A DNA stretch of 64,000 nucleotides from Bacillota bacterium (GCA_023426245.1 JAFABB010000002.1:124001-188000); one strand, 5' to 3'; counted from the first letter of the stretch, positions 51,829 through 60,340 are shown. Notes: generated from the sequence alone by a model not told the origin. Program-made: numbers and translations.

Positions 51829-52305
51829 CTATTTCCCGCCCATCCCCACTAATTTTAATAAATTCTCAAAATTGGTATAATCCAACCTCGGTTCCTTGCC
51901 ATTTCTCATTCTGGCTTTCGCCAATGCCAGCTGTAAATTGATAAATGTAACTTGTCTCTCTAAAAAGTAAACATTCTCCACTCTCGGATCGGAAAGATCG
52001 GCATAGTTATAGCGATTAATAGCTGTCTGATAATTATCAAGCGCTTTTTTGACCTCCGGATCCATCATAAATTCTATTTTTTCACAATCATCATGACCCA
52101 GATACGAGGTTTCATTACCGCCCGGTGGCGTGATTCCGGTTGGGACCTTATGAAAATAAAATGGCTCTGAATTCTTCTCCTCTCGTTCCAGATCATGGTG
52201 TGGATTTGCCACGTTGGCTTCTTTTGGGGAGGTTTTTTTTGCTAATTTTTTTTTAAGCGGGTAACCATGGATCCACTTTGAAGTAGGATTGGTTTTAAAA
52301 ATCAT
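51829..52305 (-). CDS. Hypothetical protein, 158 residues
   Basis: No recognised family. The N-terminal 75 residues are basic and Pro/Lys-rich (PLKKKLAKKTSPKE). The C-terminal 80 are helix-forming (DPEVKKALDNYQTAINRYNYADLSDPRVENVYFLERQ). GGGGTG five bases before the ATG supports translation. Adjacent to the H-type spore protein but on the opposite strand, so a spore role is only a guess. Confidence 0.55.
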   Translation of the reverse strand: MIFKTNPTSKWIHGYPLKKKLAKKTSPKEANVANPHHDLEREEKNSEPFYFHKVPTGITPPGGNETSYLGHDDCEKIEFMMDPEVKKALDNYQTAINRYNYADLSDPRVENVYFLERQVTFINLQLALAKARMRNGKEPRLDYTNFENLLKLVGMGGK

Positions 52306-52443
52306 ATGAACACCCCTATCCCTATAAAATTTTTAAAACTTGGCTCATCTCAAATTATGAAAATGGATGCTCCGCTATTCCATAAAAATGTATAAAAAAG
52401 CTAATTTAGGAGATCATTAACCAAAAAAAGGAGATCGAGCCGA

Positions 52444-52614
52444 TTGAACTACGAGCGGGTGAAGGAAATTATTGAGTCTCACGGAGTCATTGCCGTGAAT
52501 TTTCATGAATCTCCGGTATGGCTGGAGCAAATTACCGATGATCAGAATGTAGAGATAACTACTCTTGATACCAATCAACGCATGGAAGTGCCCATTGACC
52601 AGCTTACCGAATAG
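52444..52614 (+). CDS. H-type small acid-soluble spore protein
   Basis: A 56-residue ORF starting with TTG and preceded by AAAAAGGAGATCGAG. The sequence NYERVKEIIESHG, VNFHESPVWLEQI, VPIDQLTE matches the SspH family (RVKEIlxS...v.Y.G.PVWI......V.l.......V.v..L.E). H-type SASPs are made in the forespore under sigma-F or sigma-G and persist in the spore core. This small gene directly supports sporulation in the organism. A small gene of unknown function follows 111 bases downstream. Confidence 0.88.
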   Translation: MNYERVKEIIESHGVIAVNFHESPVWLEQITDDQNVEITTLDTNQRMEVPIDQLTE

Positions 52615-52725
52615 CTGGAATGGTCATTCATATAACATCAGCTCAGGTATAAAAAACGCTAAAGTTTTTTGGGGAAGCGACGAAAAAAGTATTACATGAT
52701 CCATAACCTAAAGGAGTCGACATTC

Positions 52726-52863
52726 ATGACAAAAAAGAATGATGAATTCAATTTGGGAACAAAATATCGGGCTGCAAATTTTAACCAAATTGTAGGAATT
52801 GCTGAAAAATTAATGACTTCATTGGTAAAGCGAGTCCAGCAAGTGGAGAAGATTTCAAAATAG
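52726..52863 (+). CDS. Small hypothetical protein, 45 residues
   Basis: The ORF starts at ATG 52726 behind AAAGGAG (ten bases away). It is mostly helical: DEFNLGTKYRAANFNQ and LVKRVQQVEKISK. No family is recognised. It may belong to the same sporulation expression group as the preceding SspH-like gene, being on the same strand and of similar size. Confidence 0.5.
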   Translation: MTKKNDEFNLGTKYRAANFNQIVGIAEKLMTSLVKRVQQVEKISK

Positions 52864-52888
52864 TACCAGTACTACCTATATCTTATGA

Positions 52889-52917
52889 TTGACAATTGGA
52901 TGGGTATATGTTATATT
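52889..52917 (+). promoter_or_regulatory. Promoter of the cold-shock gene
   Basis: TTGACA (52889-52894), 17-bp spacer, TATATT (52912-52917). A leader of about 80 nt follows with the perfect palindrome CTGAGCGCTCAG (52947-52958). Cold-shock genes commonly have structured leaders. Confidence 0.8.
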
Positions 52918-53003
52918 TATCAAACGTGGTTAAGCCAATACGTTTTCTGAGCGCTCAGAGCCGTGTGGTAATAAACCAGGGATTTATGTAGGAGGAATTT
53001 TGA

Positions 53004-53201
53004 ATGCAAGGTAAGGTTAAATGGTTTAATTCTGAAAAAGGTTTCGGTTTCATTGAAAGAGAAGGCGGCGAAGATGTTTTTGTCCATTTTTCCGCTATCC
53101 AAATGGACGGTTACAAAGCCTTAGAAGAAGGCCAAATGGTTGAATTCGATATTGTGAAAGGTGAACGTGGCGCTCAAGCTGCCAACGTAACGAAAATATA
53201 A
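53004..53201 (+). CDS. Cold-shock protein, CspA family
   Basis: A 65-residue single cold-shock domain. KVKWFNSEKGFGFIERE holds RNP1 (KGFGFI) and DVFVHFSAI RNP2. The protein binds single-stranded RNA and acts as RNA chaperone. AGGAGG precedes the ATG by 8 bases. It has its own promoter and a strong terminator. It could be called cspA/B/D; paralogs cannot be told apart here. Confidence 0.96.
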   Translation: MQGKVKWFNSEKGFGFIEREGGEDVFVHFSAIQMDGYKALEEGQMVEFDIVKGERGAQAANVTKI

Positions 53202-53217
53202 TATTTCGAAGTAAACC

Positions 53218-53245
53218 AAGGCCCCGGAAGTCATTCCGGGGCCTT
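53218..53245 (+). terminator. Bidirectional terminator between csp and the lysR gene
   Basis: The stem AAGGCCCCGGAA/TTCCGGGGCCTT (53218-53229 with 53234-53245, four-base loop), Ts on both strands. It overlaps the last codons of the LysR gene. Confidence 0.92.
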
Positions 53246-54139
53246 TTCATTTTGTTCCCGCGACTGTTCAAATTCCTGAATCACAAAGTCTCTAAATAAT
53301 TTTGCCGATGGTGAAAGTCTCCTTTCCTCAAGCCAAGCAAGTCCGATTTCCCTTTGACAAATCGGACTGGTGATTGGAAGGCATTTCACTTTGCTGGAAT
53401 CTACTCCCGAAAATTTAGGGATCACAGTCACTCCAAGACCCGAGGAAACCAGTCCCACAATGGTGGCTAAATCCCCTCCTTCAAATTTAACCTCCGGAAT
53501 GAAACCTGCCTGGCCACAAAATTTATCCAGTAAAGTGCGCATGTTGTAACTTTTTTTAAACCCGATAAACGCATCATCCTTTAAATCTCCCAAGCGAATA
53601 TTGGCTCGTGAAGCCAAAGAATGATTTACAGGAAGATAAGCAAAAAGCATTTCATCCAGTAGTTTATGCCAAAAGATACCGGACTGCTTTTCAAATGGAC
53701 TGGTTAAACATAAATCGACCTTCCCATTGATTAAATCTTTTTGAATAAAAGGGGTAACGTTCTCATAAAGACGAAATTCAACTTCCGGATAGAGCGGACT
53801 GAATTTCCCAATCATTTCGGGTAGAACATTGAGTCCCAATGAAACCAAAAAAGATAACGACACCACACCTGTGGCCGGGTTGTTCAGTTGACTTACAGCC
53901 TTGATTCCCTGGTCAATTTCACCCAGCGCATTTTCCACATGTTTTAAAAATACCTCCCCATATGAATTCAGCCGTACCGTCCGCCCTAATCGATCAAAAA
54001 GTAAAACCCCTATTTCCTCCTCCAACTGAGTGATTGAACGGCTGAGAGCCGGCTGGGATATGGCGAGACTTTGCGCTGCCTTTGTAAAATGTTCGGTTTT
54101 CGCCACGACCCGAAAGTACTCAAGTTGTTGCCATTCCAT
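53231..54139 (-). CDS. LysR-family transcriptional regulator
   Basis: A 302-residue LTTR: winged helix at 1-60 (LEYFRVVAKTEHFTKAAQSLAISQPALSRSITQLEEEIGVLLFDR) quoted in parts, and a periplasmic-binding-protein-like ligand domain at 90-295. Divergent from the MFS transporter gene, with a shared control region carrying the inverted repeat at 54172. Most likely it activates or represses the transporter in response to its substrate. The start is set at ATG 54139, although AAAGGAG is further away than usual; a TTG eight codons upstream is the alternative. Confidence 0.92.
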   Translation of the reverse strand: MEWQQLEYFRVVAKTEHFTKAAQSLAISQPALSRSITQLEEEIGVLLFDRLGRTVRLNSYGEVFLKHVENALGEIDQGIKAVSQLNNPATGVVSLSFLVSLGLNVLPEMIGKFSPLYPEVEFRLYENVTPFIQKDLINGKVDLCLTSPFEKQSGIFWHKLLDEMLFAYLPVNHSLASRANIRLGDLKDDAFIGFKKSYNMRTLLDKFCGQAGFIPEVKFEGGDLATIVGLVSSGLGVTVIPKFSGVDSSKVKCLPITSPICQREIGLAWLEERRLSPSAKLFRDFVIQEFEQSREQNEKAPE

Positions 54140-54171
54140 GGATTTTTGGGATGCTCCTTTCAAAGAAACTT

Positions 54172-54186
54172 ATAACGAAAAGTTAT
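54172..54186. promoter_or_regulatory. Candidate LysR operator ATAAC-N5-GTTAT
   Basis: A perfect inverted repeat of 5-bp arms (54172-54176 and 54182-54186) fits the T-N11-A pattern of LTTR sites. Another GTTAT lies at about 54214. A TATAAA-type -10 (near 54200) stands between it and the transporter gene. Confidence 0.55.
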
Positions 54187-54275
54187 CATTTCTATATATA
54201 TTATAAATTGGACGTTATCAACTAACAAGGAGTAAACTTGAATAGACAGCTACGAAGAAGAAAGGAATGTTTCCT

Positions 54276-55487
54276 ATGGTGTATACTGAAAAAAACAGCC
54301 CTGCCTATCGCCGGGCTTTGATCGGCATGTTACTGGGCAGCTTGGTCACTTTTGCCAGCCTCTACTGTCCCCAAACCCTGATCAGTGTTTTTTCCGAACA
54401 ATATCACGTAACTCCCGCCACTGCCAGTTTTACCATTTCTTTTACCACCGGGATGCTGGCCGTTTCGATGTTTATTTTGTCGATATTTTCAAATGCCTGG
54501 TCCCGCAAAACGATTATGGGATTATCTTTGGTTATGACCTCGTTACTGACATTATTTTCAGCCTTTGCCCATAATTTTCATTTATTATTACTGATGAGGC
54601 TACTTACAGGCTTGAGTCTGGCTGGTTTTCCGGCTGTTGCGATGACATATATCAGTGAAGAGTTTTCACCCCAAAGCATTGGGGGCATTATGGGGGTTTA
54701 CGTAGCCGGCAATGGTGTAGGAGCTTTTGTAGGCCGGGTAGTGATTGGCACATTGACAGACCTTTTCTCTTGGCAAAAAGCATTATTGGTTTTGGGACTC
54801 ATCAGTTTGCTATGCAGTGTATGTTTTTGGTTATTATTGCCCAATTCCCATAATTTCCAGCGTGTAGCCATATCGCCGCAAAAGATTAAAAAGAGTTTAA
54901 AAGAAAGTCTGATCAATAAAAACCTCCTATTTCTTTACATGATAGGCTTTTTATTGATGGGTGTATATGTAACCTTATTTAATTATATCGGTTATCCCTT
55001 GCGTCAGGCTCCTTATCATTTAAGTCAAACCACTCTGGGGTTTATTTTCTTTGTGAACTTGATTGGCTCTTGGGGGTCCATTGTTTTTGGCAAAATGGCC
55101 GATCATTTTCCCCGGCCCTATGTAATATGTATGGCCGTTATCTTGCTTTTAAGCGGAACCTTGCTTACACTAGGCGGCAGTTTAATTTTAAAAATCATCG
55201 GACTTATCATCTTTGCCTTTGGTTTTTTTGCCGGACACACCATTGCTTGCGGCTGGGTTGGTATTATCGCTCCCATCTATAGCAAAGCCCAAGCTGCAAC
55301 CCTATATCTTCTTTTTTATTACACGGGTTCGAGCATCGTCGGCTGGTCGGGAGGATATTTTTGGTCTTTCTGGGGTTGGCCGGGTGTAGTGGGATTGGTA
55401 TGCTTTTTAACGGGAATTGCGATGTTTCTTGCTTTTAGAACTACCAATTCTGTTGCTGTGGGCGATAGCCGGACCTATTCTTGCTAA
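54276..55487 (+). CDS. MFS transporter, YnfM-like
   Basis: A 403-residue 12-helix transporter. Markers: SIFSNAWSRKTIMG in loop 2-3 (motif A variant), MRLLTGLSLAGFPAVAMTYI in helix 4, GVYVAGNGVGAFVGR in helix 5. Similar to B. subtilis YbcL/YnfM-type proteins whose substrates are unknown. ATG 54276 has AAGGA eight bases before it; ATG 54267 is too near. Divergently paired with the LysR gene, a common arrangement for this transporter type. Confidence 0.87.
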   Translation: MVYTEKNSPAYRRALIGMLLGSLVTFASLYCPQTLISVFSEQYHVTPATASFTISFTTGMLAVSMFILSIFSNAWSRKTIMGLSLVMTSLLTLFSAFAHNFHLLLLMRLLTGLSLAGFPAVAMTYISEEFSPQSIGGIMGVYVAGNGVGAFVGRVVIGTLTDLFSWQKALLVLGLISLLCSVCFWLLLPNSHNFQRVAISPQKIKKSLKESLINKNLLFLYMIGFLLMGVYVTLFNYIGYPLRQAPYHLSQTTLGFIFFVNLIGSWGSIVFGKMADHFPRPYVICMAVILLLSGTLLTLGGSLILKIIGLIIFAFGFFAGHTIACGWVGIIAPIYSKAQAATLYLLFYYTGSSIVGWSGGYFWSFWGWPGVVGLVCFLTGIAMFLAFRTTNSVAVGDSRTYSC

Positions 55488-55576
55488 AGAAAATCCATGC
55501 CAATCAAAAAGAACAAATTTTTCTGAAGAAATCACCTCATATTGGGCATACTAAAGCTGCCAGGGGGTGATTTTTT

Positions 55577-56401
55577 TTGCGTACTTTATGGAAAGGCGCC
55601 ATCAGTTTTGGACTGGTTAATGTTCCGGTCGGCCTTTATACAGCCACCGAAAAAAAAGAAGTAAAATTCAATTATCTCCACGAAAAGTGCAAAACACCCA
55701 TTCGATACGAAAAACATTGCCCCACTTGCAAGGTGGAAGTTCCTCCGGAGGAGATCGTCTGGGGTTACGAATTTCAAAAAGGGCAGTATGTGATTTTAAA
55801 AGAGGAAGATTTTCAGCGTTTACCGGATAACAATGCCAAGACCATTGATATCGTGGATTTTGTCGATCTCGAAGAAATCGATCCCATTTATTTTGATAAG
55901 AGCTATTTCCTGGAACCTAGCCGGGGTGGTGAAAAAGCATATGCCTTACTAAAAATGGCCATGCTGGAAACGGGAAAAATCGCCATTGCCAAGGTAACGA
56001 TCCGTTCCAAAGAATCCCTGGCCGTTCTCAGAGTCGCTCAAAAGGTTTTAATGATGGAGACTATCTTTTACCCAGATGAAATCCGGTCGCCGGCCACATT
56101 GAACGGCGTTCAGAATGAACCCACATTGCATGAAAATGAAGTCAAAATGGCCAACAATCTTATTGCCAATCTCTCCAGTCATTTTGAACCGGCTAAATAT
56201 ACCAACCGCTACCGGGAGGATTTACTCCAATTGATAGAGGCCAAGATTAGTGGCGGAGAAGTAGCGCAAACCGAGGAACGTCAAACCGGAAAAATCATTG
56301 ATCTTATGGAAGCCTTGAGAGCCAGCATTGAGGCAACAGAAAAAAAAGAACCACCGGTTCGGGCGGGAGAAAAACGCAAAGGACGGGCCAAAACAGGCTA
56401 A
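55577..56401 (+). CDS. ku: Non-homologous end joining protein Ku
   Basis: A 274-residue bacterial Ku. LWKGAISFGLVNVPVGLYTAT opens the beta-barrel core; YEKHCPTCKVEVPPEEIVWGYE and FDKSYFLEP are family hallmarks. The C-terminus (about 225-274) is charged with a Lys/Arg tail that helps bind DNA ends and ligase. Ku dimers load onto double-strand breaks and recruit LigD; useful in spores. No ligD is present in the window. The start is TTG with GGGGGTG upstream. Single gene. Confidence 0.95.
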   Translation: MRTLWKGAISFGLVNVPVGLYTATEKKEVKFNYLHEKCKTPIRYEKHCPTCKVEVPPEEIVWGYEFQKGQYVILKEEDFQRLPDNNAKTIDIVDFVDLEEIDPIYFDKSYFLEPSRGGEKAYALLKMAMLETGKIAIAKVTIRSKESLAVLRVAQKVLMMETIFYPDEIRSPATLNGVQNEPTLHENEVKMANNLIANLSSHFEPAKYTNRYREDLLQLIEAKISGGEVAQTEERQTGKIIDLMEALRASIEATEKKEPPVRAGEKRKGRAKTG

Positions 56402-56427
56402 GGATAAGAGGGGCCTAAAAGGGGTAT

Positions 56428-56456
56428 AAAAAAATCGGCTTTCTGCCGATAAAAAA
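56428..56456. terminator. Bidirectional terminator between ku and the small ORF
   Basis: The stem ATCGGC/GCCGAT (56434-56439, 56445-56450); A-run on the left and right, so it works well on the minus strand and moderately on the plus strand. Confidence 0.8.
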
Positions 56457-56465
56457 TGGTATCTT

Positions 56466-56654
56466 CTAGCGCATTTCATTAAGGTCATTCCATACCGGAT
56501 ACGGATTGGATGGCTGAGTGTATTCTCTCATCAAGGCTTGACTCATCGACTCGTAAAAAGTGGAAGATTCACAGCAGGAATCAATATTTTTTAAATAATC
56601 CAACCGCAATTCCAAATGCAACTGGATGGGTTTCTTCGGCCGTTTGTCCATCAT
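56466..56654 (-). CDS. Small hypothetical protein, 62 residues
   Basis: Starts at ATG 56654 with GGTGAGGTA just before it. Sequence: basic N-terminus, then DYLKNIDSCCESSTFYESMSQALMREY and the ending PSNPYPVWNDLNEMR. The double Cys and Pro-rich end are notable, but I recognise no family. The terminator and ribosome site support expression. The gap 56655-56852 to the next gene shows nothing certain. Confidence 0.5.
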   Translation of the reverse strand: MMDKRPKKPIQLHLELRLDYLKNIDSCCESSTFYESMSQALMREYTQPSNPYPVWNDLNEMR

Positions 56655-56852
56655 TACCTCACCAAATGCGCTAGCGCGCCTTAATAAACTGATTTCAACA
56701 GTGAATTTCTAGACAAAGCCCCTAATTCCTGCTGATATTTTCCGGATCTTTCCGTTATTTTTTTGTGAAATCAGGCATTTGGAGGTATATGGCATGCCAA
56801 TCGGCCTAAATCGATGCTGGAATCATCGATTCCAGCATCCATAACCTGCAAC

Positions 56853-57302
56853 TCATTTTCCTAAAGAGATTTCATTACTTAATTCATTGATGTCTCCGGG
56901 CTGACAAGGAAAATACTTGGCCAAATGTTCGCCGGCAAGGTTAATTCCCAGACAAACACCCTCGGCAAATTGGCCCTCTTTAAACCGGGATTGTATTTTT
57001 TCTTTGGTATCGTCCCAAAATCCCGGCGGAACTTTCTGATCAATGCCTTTATCTCCGATAATCGCAAATTTGTGGTCCTGAGTCGCTAAATATATCAACA
57101 CTCCGTTATGAAGCTCGGTTTTAGCCATCCCCAGACTCTCAAATACCGCCTTGGCCCTGGCAATGATATCCTCTCCGGCTTTGCTCTCCACATGAACCCG
57201 GATTTCCCCGGAGGTCAGTTTTTCCGCCTCTTCAATCGCTGATATTATCCTTTGTTTATCGTGATTGTTAAAAAAATGGCGAGTTTTTATTTCATCCCAC
57301 AT
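56853..57302 (-). CDS. TPM-domain protein (Psb32/TLP18.3-like), cytoplasmic form
   Basis: A 149-residue single TPM domain with EKLTSGEIRVHVESKAG, HNGVLIYLATQDHKFAIIGD and KEGQFAEGVCLGI. No signal peptide or membrane helix is visible. Family members include plant photosystem repair phosphatase TLP18.3 and MOLO-1; bacterial functions are unclear. Last gene of the unit lemA - TPM - TPM. GGAGGG precedes the ATG. Confidence 0.85.
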   Translation of the reverse strand: MWDEIKTRHFFNNHDKQRIISAIEEAEKLTSGEIRVHVESKAGEDIIARAKAVFESLGMAKTELHNGVLIYLATQDHKFAIIGDKGIDQKVPPGFWDDTKEKIQSRFKEGQFAEGVCLGINLAGEHLAKYFPCQPGDINELSNEISLGK

Positions 57303-57317
57303 CCAATCTTCACCCTC

Positions 57318-58100
57318 CTACCAACTTCCACTGGAGCCGCCGCCCCCGAAACTGCCTCCGCCGCTACTAAAACCTCCACCTCCGGAACCACCGCCAAAAC
57401 CTCCGCCGGAGCTTCCGCCGCCAAAACCACCACCGCCACCCCAATACCATGGTTCGCTAAAACCACGGCGATGGCGATACCGTTGTTGATGGGCGTTACG
57501 CCCAATATTCCCAAAAAGGGAGATTAAGAAGATTACGGCTGCCACTAAAAAGGCCAATGGAAAAGACCGATCTTTGCTTCTTCGAACCGGCATAGGATTG
57601 TTTTCGAAAACATATTCCGGAGAAATCGCTCCAATCATTGCGGCAATCCCCGACGACAATCCTCCGTAATAATCATTGTTTTTAAAGAAAGGCGTGATTT
57701 GCTCGCGAATAATCGCCCCCGTCTTGCCGTCGGGCAATACTTCTTCCAAACCGTACCCGACTTCCATCCGGATTTGATGCTCTTGAAAGGCGACCAAAAG
57801 AATAGCCCCATTGTCTTTTCCTTTTTGGCCCGGTTTATTCAAATCAAAAAGTTTTTCCGTGAAACTAACCAATTCGTCATCTTCCAGACTGGGAATGGTT
57901 ACCACCAATAACTGATTGCCGGTATCCGCAGCATATTTATGAAGTTTAACCGCTAATTGGTTTCTTTCGCCTTCCGAAAGAAGCTGCGCCTTGTCGGTAA
58001 CATAGGAATCGATTGTAAAGGGACTCATTCCCGATGCCAATCCGCTTCCGAACAATAACAATATGAAAGCAAAGACTGGCACTATCCAGCGTTTCTTCAT
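57318..58100 (-). CDS. Membrane-anchored TPM-domain protein with Gly/Ser tail
   Basis: A 260-residue protein. Signal-like helix (1-25), extracytoplasmic TPM domain (about 30-155: VTDKAQLLSEGER, LLVAFQEHQIRMEVGYGLEEVLPDG), a membrane helix (LAFLVAAVIFLISLFG, about 180), and a long Gly/Ser tail with repeated GGGF units ending GSSGSW. This is the YgcG build. Start ATG 58100 (AAAGG upstream). It stands directly behind lemA, a partnership seen in many bacteria. Confidence 0.88.
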   Translation of the reverse strand: MKKRWIVPVFAFILLLFGSGLASGMSPFTIDSYVTDKAQLLSEGERNQLAVKLHKYAADTGNQLLVVTIPSLEDDELVSFTEKLFDLNKPGQKGKDNGAILLVAFQEHQIRMEVGYGLEEVLPDGKTGAIIREQITPFFKNNDYYGGLSSGIAAMIGAISPEYVFENNPMPVRRSKDRSFPLAFLVAAVIFLISLFGNIGRNAHQQRYRHRRGFSEPWYWGGGGGFGGGSSGGGFGGGSGGGGFSSGGGSFGGGGSSGSW

Positions 58101-58118
58101 GTTATAGCCTTTCATATT

Positions 58119-58697
58119 TTAATCAAAGCTCACTTTCGGGGCCTCTTTTGCGCTTTCGGGAACTTCAAAGTAATCTTTCGTAGAAAGTCCTAGCATTCCC
58201 GCAAAGATACTCCCCGGAAACAATTGAATTTTATTGTTGTAATCTTTCACCAGATCATTATATCTCTTTCTTTCAACGGCTAAACGGTTTTCTGTGCCGG
58301 ACAGCTCATCCATTAACCGGTTGAATTGGTCATTCGCCTTTAACTGGGGATAATTTTCCACCACCATCAATAAACGGCTTAATGCCGATTCAAATTGGCC
58401 GTTGGCTGCGGCTTTTTCTTTAATCCCGTTCGCCTGCATCATCTGGTTACGGGCATTGTTTAGATTGGTGAATACGTCTTTTTCATGGGTAGCGTATCCC
58501 TTTACAGTACTTACTAAGTTTGGAATGAGGTCGTGACGTCTGAGCAATATATTGTCGACCTGCTTCATTTGGGCTTCTACCTCGTTATTGGCCAACTTAA
58601 AACTATTGGAATAACTGAAATACATTCCAAAGGGAATGGCTACCAAAAGAATAATAACGACCAACAAAACACCAACAATAATCCATGCTTTATTCAT
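58119..58697 (-). CDS. lemA: LemA family protein
   Basis: A 192-residue protein. N-terminal membrane helix (about 4-28), then the LemA helical bundle: NEVEAQMKQVDNILLRRHDLIPNLV, FESALSRLLMVVENYPQLKANDQF, ELSGTENRLAVERKRYNDLVKDYN. Function in bacteria is unresolved; it is repeatedly linked with TPM proteins at the membrane. AGGAGG lies seven bases before the ATG. First gene of the three-gene unit. Confidence 0.93.
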   Translation of the reverse strand: MNKAWIIVGVLLVVIILLVAIPFGMYFSYSNSFKLANNEVEAQMKQVDNILLRRHDLIPNLVSTVKGYATHEKDVFTNLNNARNQMMQANGIKEKAAANGQFESALSRLLMVVENYPQLKANDQFNRLMDELSGTENRLAVERKRYNDLVKDYNNKIQLFPGSIFAGMLGLSTKDYFEVPESAKEAPKVSFD

Positions 58698-58780
58698 AAT
58701 ATTTTCCTCCTGATCGAATCATATTCATCCTTGGACTGATAGAACGAAGGTAAACCCTAAAAGTTCCCATACTATCCCCG

Positions 58781-59866
58781 TTAATGCAACTTTTCAGCCA
58801 CCGTGTCTTTAAAAGCTTTCAGGATGAAAAGCGTCAGATCTTCCCGCAAATCCTTTTTAATAGGCTTTGTCAAGAGTTCTCCTTCGGGACCGAAAATAAT
58901 ATCGACCTCAGGCCGGGTGGGGCAATCTTTAGGGACTTTGACAACTACCGCTTTTTCCTGTGTATTCAAAAGTACCAGCGATCCTATGGGAAATGGTGCG
59001 ATATTCAGTAAAAATCTGTTGGTCAACTCGGGGTCAAAAAGGGTCTTCCCTTGATCCCGTATGTATTCAATCACTTCATGCGGAAGAAACCTTTTTCGAT
59101 AAATGCGATCCGTAGACATGGCATCGTAAACATCAGCCAGAGTTACAATTCTGGCAAATTCGTGAATCTGACTTCCCTTTAATCCTTTGGGATAACCCGA
59201 ACCATCAAATCTTTCATGGTGTTGCCAGGGAATACACTTGGCAGTGTCATCAATATCCTTGCAATCTTGCAACACTTCGTATCCAATCTGGGGGTGTTTC
59301 TGAATTTCCTGGTATTCTTCCCGGGTTAGCTTACCGTTTTTATTTAAAATCGAGTCCGGGATTTTTGCTTTTCCAATATCATGAAGGATGGCCCCGGCGC
59401 CAAGTTGTTTTAGCTTTGAATCACCATATCCCATGGTTATGCCGGTCATGAGCGATAATACACATACAGTGACATTGTGAGAAAAATGATAATCATTCAT
59501 CGCCCGGATTTCCACCATGCTGTAACTTATCGTCCGGTTATGAATTAAATCTTCAATGACATGCTCAATGACTGCTTCAATCCTTTGGCCGTTCACCAAC
59601 TGGCCGCTGCGGATACTGGACATCGTTTCTTTGGCGATTTTAGTGACTTCTTTTTGAGTTTCTATTTTTACCAGAGGTTCAACCTCAATTTGACCAACAC
59701 GACTATCGATAATATAGAGGGAAGAAATACCCAGATGCCTCAATTTATCAATATAATGCCGGTTTAAGTAAGTCCCTTCGGCAAGCAATACATTTCCTTC
59801 CGCGGAATAAATGTTTTTGGCTACCCGCATGTTTTCGGTTACATGTTCAATGGACAAAAGTATCAT
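58781..59866 (-). CDS. HD-GYP c-di-GMP phosphodiesterase
   Basis: A 361-residue protein. The N-terminal 115 residues (EHVTENMRVAKNIYSAEGNVLL onward) resemble the DUF3391-like beta domain. The HD-GYP domain follows: SHNVTVCVLSL, LHDIGKAKIPDSIL, WQHHERFDGSGYPKGL and LADVYDAMSTDR, so metal ligands and the GYP loop are intact. It should hydrolyse c-di-GMP, opposite to the GGDEF protein at 1835. The C-terminus (about 290-361) is a small beta domain. GGAGG precedes the ATG. Confidence 0.93.
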   Translation of the reverse strand: MILLSIEHVTENMRVAKNIYSAEGNVLLAEGTYLNRHYIDKLRHLGISSLYIIDSRVGQIEVEPLVKIETQKEVTKIAKETMSSIRSGQLVNGQRIEAVIEHVIEDLIHNRTISYSMVEIRAMNDYHFSHNVTVCVLSLMTGITMGYGDSKLKQLGAGAILHDIGKAKIPDSILNKNGKLTREEYQEIQKHPQIGYEVLQDCKDIDDTAKCIPWQHHERFDGSGYPKGLKGSQIHEFARIVTLADVYDAMSTDRIYRKRFLPHEVIEYIRDQGKTLFDPELTNRFLLNIAPFPIGSLVLLNTQEKAVVVKVPKDCPTRPEVDIIFGPEGELLTKPIKKDLREDLTLFILKAFKDTVAEKLH

Positions 59867-59890
59867 GATGCCTCCACCAAACCATATCTT

Positions 59891-60340
59891 TTAAAACAAA
59901 CGCTTGCTGTCGAGTAAAATCGTCACAGGTCCATCATTGATCAAAGCTACCTTCATATCGCTGCGGAAACGCCCTTTAGCCACTGTTAAGCCGCAGTCGC
60001 GAACCTGATCACAAAAGGTATCATATAAAAGTTCTCCCAGCTTTGGATCTGCCGCGCCCGTAAAACTGGGCCGGCGGCCATTTCGGCAATCCCCGTATAG
60101 TGTAAATTGAGAAATAATCAATAAGGGGAATTTTAATTCCAAAGCCGACAGGTTTAATTTTCCGGATTCATCCTCAAAGATTCGCAAATTGACTATCTTT
60201 TGGGCCAAATAAGCTCCATCGGACTCGGTGTCGCCGTCTCCAACGCCCAAAAACACCAGCAAACCCCGGTCAATCTTGCCAAGTACTTCCCCGTCCACTG
60301 TTACTTGACTTTGCAAGACTCTTTGGACCACCGCACGCAT
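59891..60340 (-). CDS. dtd: D-aminoacyl-tRNA deacylase
   Basis: A 149-residue DTD: MRAVVQRVLQSQVTVDG, LIISQFTLYGDCRNGRRPSF with the active-site SQFTL, and NDGPVTILLDS carrying the GP-cis-Pro motif. It frees tRNAs mischarged with D-amino acids or glycine. GGGG lies nine bases upstream of the ATG; rel ends 11 bases before it, so recJ-rel-dtd form an operon, a common order in Bacillota. Confidence 0.96.
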   Translation of the reverse strand: MRAVVQRVLQSQVTVDGEVLGKIDRGLLVFLGVGDGDTESDGAYLAQKIVNLRIFEDESGKLNLSALELKFPLLIISQFTLYGDCRNGRRPSFTGAADPKLGELLYDTFCDQVRDCGLTVAKGRFRSDMKVALINDGPVTILLDSKRLF

